The notes under the pieces were generated by a model. The model worked only from the letters and a program-made list of their open reading frames with translations. It ran no database searches and was not told the origin of the DNA. Below are positions 35,733-44,430 of a stretch of 64,000 nt of DNA, piece after piece (the stretch's first letter is position 1; each line of letters opens with the position of its first letter). The stretch spans positions 1 through 64,000 of the forward strand of contig JBAZSD010000008.1 of assembly GCA_041662605.1 (NCBI GenBank), in the 5' to 3' direction. Source of the DNA: Desulfomonilaceae bacterium. GTDB lineage: Bacteria; Desulfobacterota; Desulfomonilia; Desulfomonilales; Desulfomonilaceae. Both the position numbers and the translations under genes were made by a program.

Positions 35733-36965
35733 ATGAGTGATTCAGGCCCAATAGTCATGATTTCCAGCTATCCTCCACGCATGTGTGGAATCGCGACTTT
35801 TGCCGAGGAAGCAAGGGAATTCATACAAAAGCATAATCCTGACAGGGAAGTCTTGGTGATAAGCCACACCGATGGCCAGGGAGAAGGCGTGTTTCCTATT
35901 ATTGACATGTCCAAAAGGGACTGGTGGAAGACTGTGGCCATAAAAGTGCACAGACTGCGCCCTTACGCAGTCCATCTGGAACACGAATACGGTCTGTACG
36001 AGTATTATGACTCGAGAGGCCATGGAGATGGGAACGAAGGGTTCCTGGATCTACTCGATGCAATCAATGATTTTCCCACTATTGTTGAACCGCATACCGT
36101 CCACGGTAGGCTGACGAGTTTTGAGGCCAATTTCATCTACCAGATGTGTGAACGGGCAAGGGTAGTACTGTTCAAGTGTCATTATCAGAAATGGCGCCTG
36201 GACTGGAATTTCGTTGGGCAAGGCTGGCGAACCCCCAGAAACGTAATGGTGGTTCCTCATGGGGCTAGGCCCGATCGACGCTGGGCCATCAAGGATGTGC
36301 CGCTCCTCAAGGAAGAGTTAGTCCTGGACCAGATCCCATACCTGGGTAACCGTTTAGTGGGCATGGTCGGATGGATACAGTCCAACAAGCGCTGGGACAT
36401 ATTGACTTCCATGTGGGAAGATATTCATGCGGAAATATTGGAACGAACCGGCCAAGACTGGGACCTTTTGGCGGCAGGCTCCATGAGGGATCCGAACCAC
36501 TTGACAGACTACGAAAATTATCTGGAGCAACTAGCAGCCCTGGAAAAAAAAGGACTGGCTCACTACTTTGAGTTTATCCCACGCGGAGAAATATATTACA
36601 AAGTTATGGCGGTTTGTGACTTCATAGTTTTGCCTTCGACCGATGAAACACAATCCGGAACGCTTGCACGAATTATTGCCCTCAACAAACCATATATAAC
36701 GACGGCCCCTATGGAAGGACTGACCGCTCAGACACTGGAGAGCGAAGGCGGACTGCTATTTACCACCAAGAAAATGTTGAGGGACCAGGTTATCAGGATG
36801 GCCTGTGACGAAGAACTCCGGTTACAACTCGGAGAAAACCTCAAGCAATATCTTGATGAGGTGGTTAGCTGGGAACTGGTAGCCAACCAGTACAACGAGG
36901 CATACGAATTGGCTCGTCAATCCGTTGCTTCCGGCCGAGCGGTCGAGCTACCCATGGAATTTTGA
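35733..36965 (+). CDS. GT4-like glycosyltransferase
   Basis: 410 residues from ATG 35733, AAAGGA six bases upstream; the frame is open to 35682. The N-terminus PIVMISSYPPRMCGIATFAE parallels FVPKTCGIATFAND of the previous transferase, so the two share ancestry. HLEHEYGLYEY is the matching nucleotide-binding loop, and VGMVGWIQSNKRWDIL and ETQSGTLARIIALNKPYITT are the C-terminal donor motifs. No helical extension is present. It lies 25 bases before the GH130 gene. Likely role is mannosyl transfer in the same short pathway. Confidence 0.8.
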   Translation: MSDSGPIVMISSYPPRMCGIATFAEEAREFIQKHNPDREVLVISHTDGQGEGVFPIIDMSKRDWWKTVAIKVHRLRPYAVHLEHEYGLYEYYDSRGHGDGNEGFLDLLDAINDFPTIVEPHTVHGRLTSFEANFIYQMCERARVVLFKCHYQKWRLDWNFVGQGWRTPRNVMVVPHGARPDRRWAIKDVPLLKEELVLDQIPYLGNRLVGMVGWIQSNKRWDILTSMWEDIHAEILERTGQDWDLLAAGSMRDPNHLTDYENYLEQLAALEKKGLAHYFEFIPRGEIYYKVMAVCDFIVLPSTDETQSGTLARIIALNKPYITTAPMEGLTAQTLESEGGLLFTTKKMLRDQVIRMACDEELRLQLGENLKQYLDEVVSWELVANQYNEAYELARQSVASGRAVELPMEF

Positions 36966-36990
36966 TGAATAGACCCAGGGATTGTGAAAT

Positions 36991-37953
36991 ATGAGAAACG
37001 TTCCGGATAGCGGCCGTCAAGAACTCCTTAAAAGGTATGAGGCAAACCCTATCCTTACCCATAGCGACTGGCCATATCCCATAAATTCGGTGTTCAATCC
37101 GGGCGCTACAATGGTTGATGGCCAGAACCTGCTGTTGGCGCGAGTGGAAGATCGTCGGGGATTCTCACATTTGTGCGCTGCACGAAGCCCAAATGGACTT
37201 ACTGACTGGAAAATTGATCCTCTGCCGACATTTATGCCGCAGCCCAAAGGGTACCCGGAAGAGACATGGGGAATAGAAGATCCCCGAATTACGTGGCTAG
37301 AAGATCTCGGACTGTGGGTTGTCACATACACTGCATATTCAGATGTCGGACCTCTTGTCTCCCTTGCGTCCACCAAGGATTTTGTGAACTTTCAGAGGCT
37401 CGGCTGTGTCATGCCTCCAGAGGACAAAGACGCCGCGATTTTTCCCGTTAAGTTCAATGGCAGATATGCGATGCTGCATAGGCCCGTACCGTCCATTGAG
37501 GAATCGGGAAAACACATCTGGATTTCTTTTTCCCCAGATTTAAAGCATTGGGGAGATCATCAGGTCGTATTAACCGCCAGAAATGGAGGCTGGTGGGACG
37601 CCAACAAAATTGGGCTTTCAACGCCACCGCTTGAGACTTCTGAGGGCTGGCTGATCCTGTATCATGGTGTAAAAGAGACTGTTAGTGGGAGCATTTACAG
37701 ACTCGGCCTCGCCCTGCTGGACCGAGAAGACCCAAGCCGAGCGCTAAAACGGACTGATCAGTGGATATTTGGCCCTGAAGAGTCGTATGAACGCAGTGGC
37801 GACGTTGGTAATGTAGTCTTCCCGTGTGGCTGGATTCTCCAGGGGGATGAGTTGCGTGTCTATTATGGAGGCGCAGACAGTTGTGTAGCAATTGCCATTG
37901 CGAGTCTGCGTGATGTATTAGGCTTTCTTAAAGAAGGCCCCCTCCAGTCGTAA
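36991..37953 (+). CDS. GH130-family mannoside phosphorylase-like protein
   Basis: 320 residues, five-bladed beta-propeller pattern. GH130 motifs: RYEANPILTHSDWPYPINSV, FNPGATMVDGQNLLLARVED, GIEDPRITWLEDLGLWVVTY (catalytic Asp in EDPR), KDAAIFPVKFNGRYAMLHRP, GGWWDANKIGLSTPPLET and YYGGADSCVAIA. GH130 enzymes phosphorolyse beta-1,4- or beta-1,2-mannosides to mannose-1-phosphate, or hydrolyse them. Members next to GT4 pairs are usually of the beta-1,2-mannooligosaccharide type. Here the set suggests synthesis and turnover of a mannoside storage or surface compound. The linkage cannot be told from sequence alone. Confidence 0.9.
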   Translation: MRNVPDSGRQELLKRYEANPILTHSDWPYPINSVFNPGATMVDGQNLLLARVEDRRGFSHLCAARSPNGLTDWKIDPLPTFMPQPKGYPEETWGIEDPRITWLEDLGLWVVTYTAYSDVGPLVSLASTKDFVNFQRLGCVMPPEDKDAAIFPVKFNGRYAMLHRPVPSIEESGKHIWISFSPDLKHWGDHQVVLTARNGGWWDANKIGLSTPPLETSEGWLILYHGVKETVSGSIYRLGLALLDREDPSRALKRTDQWIFGPEESYERSGDVGNVVFPCGWILQGDELRVYYGGADSCVAIAIASLRDVLGFLKEGPLQS

Positions 37954-37987
37954 TCCGTACAACCCGCTGCATTGTAACCACTCAAAT

Positions 37988-38011
37988 GGTCATGGCTCCA
38001 GTGGCCTTTTT
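37988..38011 (+). terminator. Hairpin terminator after the GH130 gene
   Basis: GGTCA pairs with TGGCC (one G-U) around a 9-base loop and is followed by five T. Short stem, correct place 35 bases after the stop. Confidence 0.5.
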
Positions 38012-38223
38012 GAATGTTATTGATACTTAAACACTCATGTGATGAACATCGTCCTTGGGCGCGTATCTTGCTATTTCACGCTGACGCTGGTGAATCAGGC
38101 GGGTCGGACAAATCTGTCAAACTTTAGATCATCAAGAACGCAAGATTCATTTAACAACCTTCACATAACCCTAAACTCCATCCGGTAGACCCAAATTAAA
38201 TATCTCGTTCTTCCAGTGGCGCC

Positions 38224-38433
38224 TCAGTCCCAGAGACGTTGGAGCTTAAAAGTTGTTTCTCGATCAACATTGACGCGCACAAGGCCTCCGTCAGTTTTCA
38301 CATCCCAAAAACTGAGTCCCTCGCTCGACTCACGCATGACAAAAGTCTTGGGTTCCAGGCCAGTGACTCTACATTCAACGTCGGTCAACTTTCTAATGCC
38401 TGTAAATCCCAGGTTTGGTCTACCAATTCTCAT
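38224..38433 (-). CDS. Small hypothetical protein
   Basis: 69 residues from ATG 38433 with AGGAG eight bases upstream; the frame extends nine codons further but that ATG lacks a binding site. Sequence such as TGIRKLTDVECRVTGLEPKT and FWDVKTDGGLVRVNVDRETT suggests a small beta-rich fold. No family recognised. A sigma70-type promoter (38479-38508) lies upstream on the same strand, so the gene is probably real. Confidence 0.55.
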   Translation of the reverse strand: MRIGRPNLGFTGIRKLTDVECRVTGLEPKTFVMRESSEGLSFWDVKTDGGLVRVNVDRETTFKLQRLWD

Positions 38434-38460
38434 AATATTAGCTCCTTCCGGAGATATCAT

Positions 38461-38767
38461 GTTTCCATTTACACTAACAATATACTATAAAGATTAGTAT
38501 CGCTTCAATTGAAAAGTTATAACAAAATTGGGTTGTCTTTCGAAAAAGAACCAGCTATCGAAATTATTCAGAATGTTCGATCCGGGAGGTTTTCATTCCG
38601 GTTGATGTAAACCGCTTAACGATGTAAATTTTGATGATGTAGTGAGCGTAAAGAACAATAAAGTCAGCTTAAACGTTTTATGGCCACTGTTAACGACCGA
38701 CCTCAAAGACAGGCAGAGTAGACGTCTACTTCAACCGTTTCAATTGAACACCATATTGGAGGTCACG
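38461..38767. other. Divergent intergenic region between two small genes
   Basis: About 300 bases. The left end holds the minus-strand promoter for the 69-residue protein. GGGAGG at ~38584 is not followed by a useful start. Nothing else is recognised. Confidence 0.4.
38479..38508 (-). promoter_or_regulatory. Sigma70-type promoter for the 69-residue protein
   Basis: Minus strand TTGAAG (38508-38503) and TATATT (38484-38479), 18-base spacer. Confidence 0.45.
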
Positions 38768-38998
38768 ATGAGCAATCCACTTGATCCAGTGCGGATCGCT
38801 TTCGACAAGGCCGTGGGGCCTCATTTAAAAAGACAGAACTTGATGGCGGATTTAAAAGAAGCGGATATTGGAAAAGAACGCCGCTCACAGTTCGTGAAGG
38901 AATCGACCCAACTTGATGCAGAGTGGGTCGAGGCTCTGATTGGGCTTCGAAAGGTTATGGACGAGTGTTTGGTTCTCCAACACAGAATCGACGCATAA
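38768..38998 (+). CDS. Small helical hypothetical protein
   Basis: 76 residues from ATG 38768 with a good GGAGG five bases upstream; an upstream in-frame GTG at 38642 has none. Mostly charged helix (KRQNLMADLKEADIGKERRS, WVEALIGLRKVMDECLVL). No membrane segment, no recognised family. Orientation and spacing suggest it is independent of the chain-length gene further downstream. Confidence 0.5.
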   Translation: MSNPLDPVRIAFDKAVGPHLKRQNLMADLKEADIGKERRSQFVKESTQLDAEWVEALIGLRKVMDECLVLQHRIDA

Positions 38999-39451
38999 TG
39001 TAACTCATGGTACTCAATGGCATCCACCTCGTTCCCTGATTTCAGTGATTTCGATCAAGGTCAGCGTTTAGAACTGACGAATCCAATCTTGGAGGATTTG
39101 GGGTGAAACACAGGAGCGACCCAGTGTAATTTGTCACAACAAGTCAACAGGTTGTCCGTAACACACTCCATAGGAAGTTTCGCGAAGGAGCCAAAGCCTC
39201 TCGCGAAATTAATAATGGGTGCTGGTGTAGTTGTGTCGATCGCTCTTTGTTCGGGTTGATTTTGGACACTCATAATGATCTCAACACATTTGTCATCCAG
39301 ATGACGGCGAGTGGGAAATCTACTCAACCTCAATCTTTTTGTCATGTTTATCTTGTGATTTCGAGCCAATAATGCTATACTCGCGCCACAACGTATAACT
39401 TAACCTGATAAAATCTATTCCATCATTTTATGTCTTACGTCGGGGGGACCG
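38999..39451. other. Intergenic stretch upstream of the Wzz-like gene
   Basis: 450 bases. A minus-strand frame (39061-39369, up to 102 codons) is open but has no ribosome binding site or recognisable sequence and is not called. The right end holds a promoter for the Wzz-like gene (39353-39381). Confidence 0.4.
39353..39381 (+). promoter_or_regulatory. Sigma70-type promoter for the Wzz-like gene
   Basis: TTGTGA (39353-39358) and TATACT (39376-39381) with a 17-base spacer, 70 bases before the ATG. Confidence 0.5.
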
Positions 39452-40696
39452 ATGAATTTTATTCAAAAGAACGTTATCATCAGGCGCGGGTGGTTCATTC
39501 TACCCCTAATCCTGTGGGCGATCGGGACCTTATCGGCTCACAGCCTCTTTTCAACACCAAGACATACAGCGTCGGCGCGTATACAAATACTGGATTTGCG
39601 AGATCGGTTTGATCCAAGGGCCTGGTTCCCGGACAGATACGTGAGTATCCAAGACAGTAGCATCAAGGAACATGTCGAGGCGTTTAGGTCCCTAGACCTG
39701 GCCCAATCCGTGATTGCATCACTAAAGCCTCAAGATCTCAACGAATTACGCATGGCCATCGCGAGTTCAAATGGTTTCGCAATAGCGTCTACTGACCCCT
39801 CGCGGTCTGATACCCTTTTCGACGGGCAATCCGAAGCGCTGGATTACGTCCGGCGCAATCTGTCGGTGGAACCTGTAATCGGGTGTAACATGCTCGATGT
39901 CTCGATTTCCGTGGCCGCACGACAATTGGCCACTGAACTGTTGGGCCGTTACTTACGGGTTTTCACTTTTAGAAACCTTGAAAAAAGGCGGATGGAAACG
40001 GTTGAGTCCGCGAACAGCTTACAGGAAGCGGCGGATCAAATCAGGTCAGAACTGAAAGAGACCGAGGCCGGAATTCTGGATTTTGTGGTTGAAAATGGTT
40101 TTCACGCGACAAGGGAAAGTCGGCTCGGGCAGGTTTTTGGACTCTTGAACTCGCGAGTGGGAAATGCTCCAAACGTCCAACGAACGTCGGGCGATTGTGA
40201 AAACAGGATAGGACCTGGCCGCGGATCGAATTTCCAGAAAGAGCTGGCAGAGAGACTGGAAAAGGATCTCGAAAAGCTGGAATTCGAACAATCCGGACTC
40301 GGTTGTTCCTTGGGAATGAATCATCCAAGAATGATCAGTCTCATGGGCAGGATAAATTTCACCCGTTCGCGTGTTGAATATTTTCGTAGGGCGGCCGCGG
40401 TCGAGGACAATGACGCAAATGGTTCACAGGTTCCATCCTCGAAGGCCAGGTCTCTTGAGGAACAATACTCTGATCTCAGGCGTGAACTAGACTACAAGAA
40501 TGAATTCTACAACCTCGTTCGTAAGGAAGCCCAACAGTGGCGGCTAAAGGCAAAGACTATAAGTAACAATGTTCTGGTGATCGACGCTCCCCGCGTTGTT
40601 TCGACAAGATGGTATCAAGACAAATGGCTCCTGTGGGGGATCATCCCGATTGCCCTTTCGCTGGGTGGTTTATTCGGGCGCTCGGAAATGATATAA
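39452..40696 (+). CDS. Wzz/GumC-like polysaccharide chain-length determinant (no kinase)
   Basis: 414 residues with GGGGGG four bases before ATG. It has the layout of polysaccharide co-polymerases: an N-terminal membrane helix (about 13-32), a large periplasmic part with coiled coil (SANSLQEAADQIRSELKETE; later ARSLEEQYSDLRRELDYKNE) and the exit signature VIDAPRVVSTRWYQDKW before a C-terminal helix (391-408). No Walker-type tyrosine kinase domain follows the second helix. It would set chain length or guide export of a polysaccharide. A CpsB-type phosphatase is at 52 kb; a cognate kinase is not in the window. Confidence 0.75.
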   Translation: MNFIQKNVIIRRGWFILPLILWAIGTLSAHSLFSTPRHTASARIQILDLRDRFDPRAWFPDRYVSIQDSSIKEHVEAFRSLDLAQSVIASLKPQDLNELRMAIASSNGFAIASTDPSRSDTLFDGQSEALDYVRRNLSVEPVIGCNMLDVSISVAARQLATELLGRYLRVFTFRNLEKRRMETVESANSLQEAADQIRSELKETEAGILDFVVENGFHATRESRLGQVFGLLNSRVGNAPNVQRTSGDCENRIGPGRGSNFQKELAERLEKDLEKLEFEQSGLGCSLGMNHPRMISLMGRINFTRSRVEYFRRAAAVEDNDANGSQVPSSKARSLEEQYSDLRRELDYKNEFYNLVRKEAQQWRLKAKTISNNVLVIDAPRVVSTRWYQDKWLLWGIIPIALSLGGLFGRSEMI

Positions 40697-40740
40697 TGCG
40701 CTAAATTAATCCAAGGAAAGGATTTTCAACCTGCCTAACG

Positions 40741-40902
40741 ATGAAATTTCTCACGATTGTCCTTTTAAGCCTGGCATTTTTCATTGGTGGATGCTCCAGC
40801 CTGATGGACGGCCACTTCGTTACCAACGACGGCAAAGAGAGCCCTTTCAAGGCCCCGGTAAATCAGCACGAACCGATACAGGCGCCTTCTTATCGCGATT
40901 AG
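40741..40902 (+). CDS. Small lipoprotein
   Basis: 53 residues. MKFLTIVLLSLAFFIGGCSS is a lipoprotein signal with lipobox IGGC (lipidated Cys18), followed by a short polar mature part (HFVTNDGKESPFKAP…). AAGGAAAGGA lies upstream with a longer-than-usual gap. It follows the Wzz-like gene by 44 bases and ends at a bidirectional terminator, so it is probably cotranscribed and may be an accessory of the exporter. Too short for usual gene callers; no family recognised. Confidence 0.6.
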   Translation: MKFLTIVLLSLAFFIGGCSSLMDGHFVTNDGKESPFKAPVNQHEPIQAPSYRD

Positions 40903-40918
40903 GGGCTAAAGTGCAAAA

Positions 40919-40943
40919 GGGCCGGTCCCTCTAGGACCGACCC
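40919..40943. terminator. Bidirectional terminator between lipoprotein gene and rpoH
   Basis: GGG-C-CGGTCC pairs with GGACCG-A-CCC (one mismatch) around a 5-base loop. On the minus strand TTTTGC follows directly; on the plus strand a T5 run comes about 15 bases later. Confidence 0.6.
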
Positions 40944-40978
40944 TCATAGAATCATGTTTTTCGCCTTATTTATTAGGC

Positions 40979-41824
40979 TTATGCGGCTACGAGTTCCGAC
41001 GCCTGATATCTCCCCTTCAACTTCTGCAACGCGGCCCTTTCGATCTGTCGCGCTCGCTCCCTCGTAACACCGAAGTGTTTCCCCAATTCTTTCAGAGTTT
41101 CAGGTTCGTCGGACAGTATCCGTTTTTCAACTATATATTTTTCGCGTGGATTCAGCTTATCCACAGCCTCATCTACCCACCGTTTCAAGTTTTCAAGCTC
41201 CTGCTTATCTGCAAGGTCCCTCTCCTGGTCTGCCCGCTCATCTCTGAGCGTATCCGCGAATGAATCACGGGAACTATCACCCAGGAGTTCATCCAGAGAA
41301 AGATCTCTGGCTTTAAGTCTGGCGGCCATATCTATTACTTCATCGTCCGTCACGTTGATCCTGTCCGCCAACTTTGAAACATTATCCAGATGCACATCAA
41401 AATCAGTGGCTTCGGGAAGGTCGCCGACGCGATAGAATAATTTCCTCTGAGCCTGTGTTGTGCCCATTTTGACCATGGACCAAGACCTGATAATGTGGTT
41501 CTGGATGTAAGCCTTAATCCACCAGACGGCATACGATATCAGCCTGTAGCCCTTGTCAGGATCAAACTTTTCCACAGCCTTAATCAGGCCTATGTTTCCT
41601 TCTTGAACCAAATCCATGACCTTTATACCGTAGTTGCGGTACCCTAACGCTACCTTTATGACAAAACGCAGGTTAGAGGTTATCAATTCGTTCACAGCCG
41701 TATCATCGTCGCCACCCTTGTACCGGTTAGCCAATTCAACCTCTTGCTCTCGGGTAAGCACAGGATAGCGCTCTATTTCATTCAGGTAAGTTTTCAGTTC
41801 GTCGGCTTCAGTCCAATAATTCAT
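40979..41824 (-). CDS. rpoH: RNA polymerase heat-shock sigma factor (sigma-32 type)
   Basis: 281 residues from ATG 41824 with GGAGG five bases upstream (frame open to 41854). Region 1.2/2: YLNEIERYPVLTREQEVELA, NLRFVIKVALGYRNYGIKVM, DLVQEGNIGLIKAVEKFDP, YAVWWIKAYIQNHIIRSWSM. The RpoH-box-like stretch VKMGTTQAQRKLFYRVGDLP separates it from RpoD and RpoS. Region 4: LNPREKYIVEKRIL and LGKHFGVTRERARQIERAAL. It directs polymerase to heat-shock promoters. It lies 72 bases after a Lon-like protease gene on the same strand, which may help control its own stability or product quality. Confidence 0.9.
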   Translation of the reverse strand: MNYWTEADELKTYLNEIERYPVLTREQEVELANRYKGGDDDTAVNELITSNLRFVIKVALGYRNYGIKVMDLVQEGNIGLIKAVEKFDPDKGYRLISYAVWWIKAYIQNHIIRSWSMVKMGTTQAQRKLFYRVGDLPEATDFDVHLDNVSKLADRINVTDDEVIDMAARLKARDLSLDELLGDSSRDSFADTLRDERADQERDLADKQELENLKRWVDEAVDKLNPREKYIVEKRILSDEPETLKELGKHFGVTRERARQIERAALQKLKGRYQASELVAA

Positions 41825-41895
41825 TTTAACCTCCCCGGTATTAATTGGCCACAATATGTTTGATGCCTATCGGGGAAAAAGGTTTCAATTTAACT

Positions 41896-44394
41896 TTATT
41901 CTTCGGGGTGACTGTGTTCTTTCTCGTGTTGCTCCTCTTCGGCCTCATTTTCATGGCTTTCCTCGAACTCCTTGATCCCTTGGGCCAGATCTTCGAGTCT
42001 TTGATTCACCAGGAAATTAATCGTGCCCTCCGGATAATCACCATCATCATTCGGGGAACCGGCAGGTATACCTGTGAGCAGCTCTATTCCCTGATCAACG
42101 TGATCCACCTGCCAAATGTGGAACTTTCCATCCTTCACCGCTTCCACGACTTCAGAAATCAGAGCGAGATCGCCAATATTTGACCTGGGGATCACGACTC
42201 CCTGGCGTCCTGTAAGACCCATGGCCTTGCAAACCTTGAAATAGCCCTCGATCTTTTGATTGACGCCTCCGATGGCCTGAATTTCTCCATTCTGGTTCAC
42301 ACTTCCCGTCACAGCTATCCCCTGATCGATAGGAACACAGGAAAGAGAACTCATTAAAGCGTACAGCTCCGTGGAGGACGCGGAATCACCATCCACTCCC
42401 GAATAAGACTGTTCGAAAGTTATGCTGGCCGTTAGGTTGAGCGGTTTGTCCTGGGCGAAACGGTCCCGGAGGTATCCTGTCAGTATCAAAACACCCTTGT
42501 CATAACTGGAACCGGATAGTTCAGCTTCTTTTTCAATGCTAATGATGCCCGATTTACCCATGCTCGTCTTCACTGTGATGCGTGACGGCTTGCCAAATGA
42601 TATCTCAGGTAGCGAATATACGCTGAGCCCGTTGATTTGCCCAACCTTGGCGCCGTCGGTGTCGATCATGATGATCCCGTCTTCAATGTATTCCTGGATT
42701 TTCTCCTCATACATGTTGACTCGCTCGATGCGATCGGCGTTCGCAGTCTCTATGTGTTCAGCCTTGATTACGTCCGAGCCGGCTTCACACGCGATCAGGT
42801 CGGCCTCACGCAATACATCGCCTATACGTTCAAGCTGAATCGTGATTTTCTTTTTGCGGCCGGCCCATCGAACGGCGAGCCGAGTCAAAGCCTCCACGCC
42901 GCTTGCGTCAGAAGGCAGAAGATTTTCTTCAGAAGCTACGCGGGCTATGAAACCAATTACTTTCTTACGGTTTTCATCGGTGTTGTTCATACTGATGTCA
43001 AAGTCGGCCTTTACCTTGAAAATCTTGCGAAAATCCTCATCGTACCAGTGAAGCAGATCATAGACCTCGGCGTCGCCAACCATTATGACTTTGAGATTGA
43101 TTGGTATTTTTTCGGGTTTCAGGGCCGTGTTGAAAAACCATCCAAAAGGTTCGGCCTGGACTTCGGCGACACGGTTCCTGAGATTTCTCTTCAGAGTAGG
43201 CCATACGCCCGGCTCCATTATGAGGTCCCGGGAATTGAGTACCAGGAATCCGCCATTGGCTTTAAGCACGCTCCCGGCCTTTACATGCCTGTAATCCGAG
43301 TACCACGCACCACCCTGATCTATCACCCGCTCTATAGTCCCAAAAAGATTGCGGTACGTCGGCGTGGTTTCGATCACCACCGGTGGTTTAGAGGTTTCCG
43401 AGTTGTCGATGAGTAGGTTAACTTCATAGTATTTAAACTGGGTTGGGTCTGGAGGCATCAGCATCGGCGGGCTCGCCCCTTCGCCGCCTGTAGGAGATGG
43501 CACAAGTCTTGGCCGGAATCGATCCAAATGAACAACTATATCGGCCTCGACCTCGTCAAAATAGGACTTTACCGCGTCGCTCGGGAAATTCTCCCGGATC
43601 TGACTCATCAGGTCCTTTAGCAGTGGTTCTATCCAGTCTTTGCCCAGTTTTTCGAGGTCTTCCTGTATCGTTTTGTCAATGTCACGAGCCGCCTTGAAGA
43701 TTTTCTCCATTTCCTGAGACAGCTCTTTGTAAGTGGCTTTTATCTTGGTCAGCTCATCACCGGAAAACTTGCCTTCATCCACCAGCGCTTCGAGCTGTTC
43801 TATTTTCATAGGGTTACCGACAACAACAGGCGCCAGATCCGGTCTTGTGAACGGGCCGACCTGAACCTGAACCATCATGAAATTCTGGGAAGTGACCTTG
43901 TTCTCAAAATTCTTGAACAGGGCTTTCTGCGCACCCATGTGGCGATTAACGATTTCGTTTCGCGCGGTTTGAAACTCCTCACTTTCAAAGATAGCCGGGA
44001 TCTTCTTCTTTAGAGAAGTTATGAGTTCCGCCACCTGATCCCTGAAAGCCGACCCCCGCCCTGCAGGTAAAACAATAAGCCTGGGATGGTCGGAGTCCTT
44101 GAAATTGTTCACATAACAAAGATCGTCCGGCACGGCGCCGCCGACATTGAATTCCTCGAGAAGCTTTTTCAATGTTGCGGTGCGGCCTGTTCCATTAGTG
44201 CCTGAAACAAAAATATTGTACCCATGGCTCTTCATTGCCAGACCGCGTTTGATGGCCTTTATCGCTCTATCCTGGCCGACTATATCCTCAGCCACCTCAA
44301 TTGATGCGGTTGTGCCCGATATCAGACCTTCTGGTGGAGCAGCCCACGTTAGATCCTGCGGTTTCAGTTCGAGTTTTTCTTTAAGATCACTCAT
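41896..44394 (-). CDS. Lon-related AAA+ ATP-dependent protease
   Basis: 832 residues, AGGGAA nine bases before ATG. Walker A GTNGTGRT at 65-72, in the ATPase part beginning EDIVGQDRAIKAIKRGLAMK. A long helical insert (about 100-330) contains coiled-coil stretches. GGFLVLNSRDLIMEPGVW and WAGRKKKITIQLERIGDVLR are AAA/lid features. The C-terminal S16 protease domain has catalytic S671 (GDSASSTEL) and K714 (GGVNQKIEGYF). The tail is His/Glu rich (EEEQHEKEHSHPEE). This is the cytosolic Lon-like family (YcbZ/LonH-like layout), distinct from LonA. Cotranscribed with gmhA and rpoH, it probably belongs to the heat-shock response. Confidence 0.88.
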   Translation of the reverse strand: MSDLKEKLELKPQDLTWAAPPEGLISGTTASIEVAEDIVGQDRAIKAIKRGLAMKSHGYNIFVSGTNGTGRTATLKKLLEEFNVGGAVPDDLCYVNNFKDSDHPRLIVLPAGRGSAFRDQVAELITSLKKKIPAIFESEEFQTARNEIVNRHMGAQKALFKNFENKVTSQNFMMVQVQVGPFTRPDLAPVVVGNPMKIEQLEALVDEGKFSGDELTKIKATYKELSQEMEKIFKAARDIDKTIQEDLEKLGKDWIEPLLKDLMSQIRENFPSDAVKSYFDEVEADIVVHLDRFRPRLVPSPTGGEGASPPMLMPPDPTQFKYYEVNLLIDNSETSKPPVVIETTPTYRNLFGTIERVIDQGGAWYSDYRHVKAGSVLKANGGFLVLNSRDLIMEPGVWPTLKRNLRNRVAEVQAEPFGWFFNTALKPEKIPINLKVIMVGDAEVYDLLHWYDEDFRKIFKVKADFDISMNNTDENRKKVIGFIARVASEENLLPSDASGVEALTRLAVRWAGRKKKITIQLERIGDVLREADLIACEAGSDVIKAEHIETANADRIERVNMYEEKIQEYIEDGIIMIDTDGAKVGQINGLSVYSLPEISFGKPSRITVKTSMGKSGIISIEKEAELSGSSYDKGVLILTGYLRDRFAQDKPLNLTASITFEQSYSGVDGDSASSTELYALMSSLSCVPIDQGIAVTGSVNQNGEIQAIGGVNQKIEGYFKVCKAMGLTGRQGVVIPRSNIGDLALISEVVEAVKDGKFHIWQVDHVDQGIELLTGIPAGSPNDDGDYPEGTINFLVNQRLEDLAQGIKEFEESHENEAEEEQHEKEHSHPEE

Positions 44395-44430
44395 GTTCTG
44401 ACTTCCCTTATAATTTTTTGTTATCGTTAC

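Noticed and set aside
39061..39369. Minus-strand open frame of up to 102 codons
   Set aside because: No ribosome binding site, no recognisable sequence, and it overlaps the promoter of the Wzz-like gene.
42637..43416. 259-codon frame antisense to the Lon-like gene
   Set aside because: Shadow of a well-supported coding region with no independent evidence.
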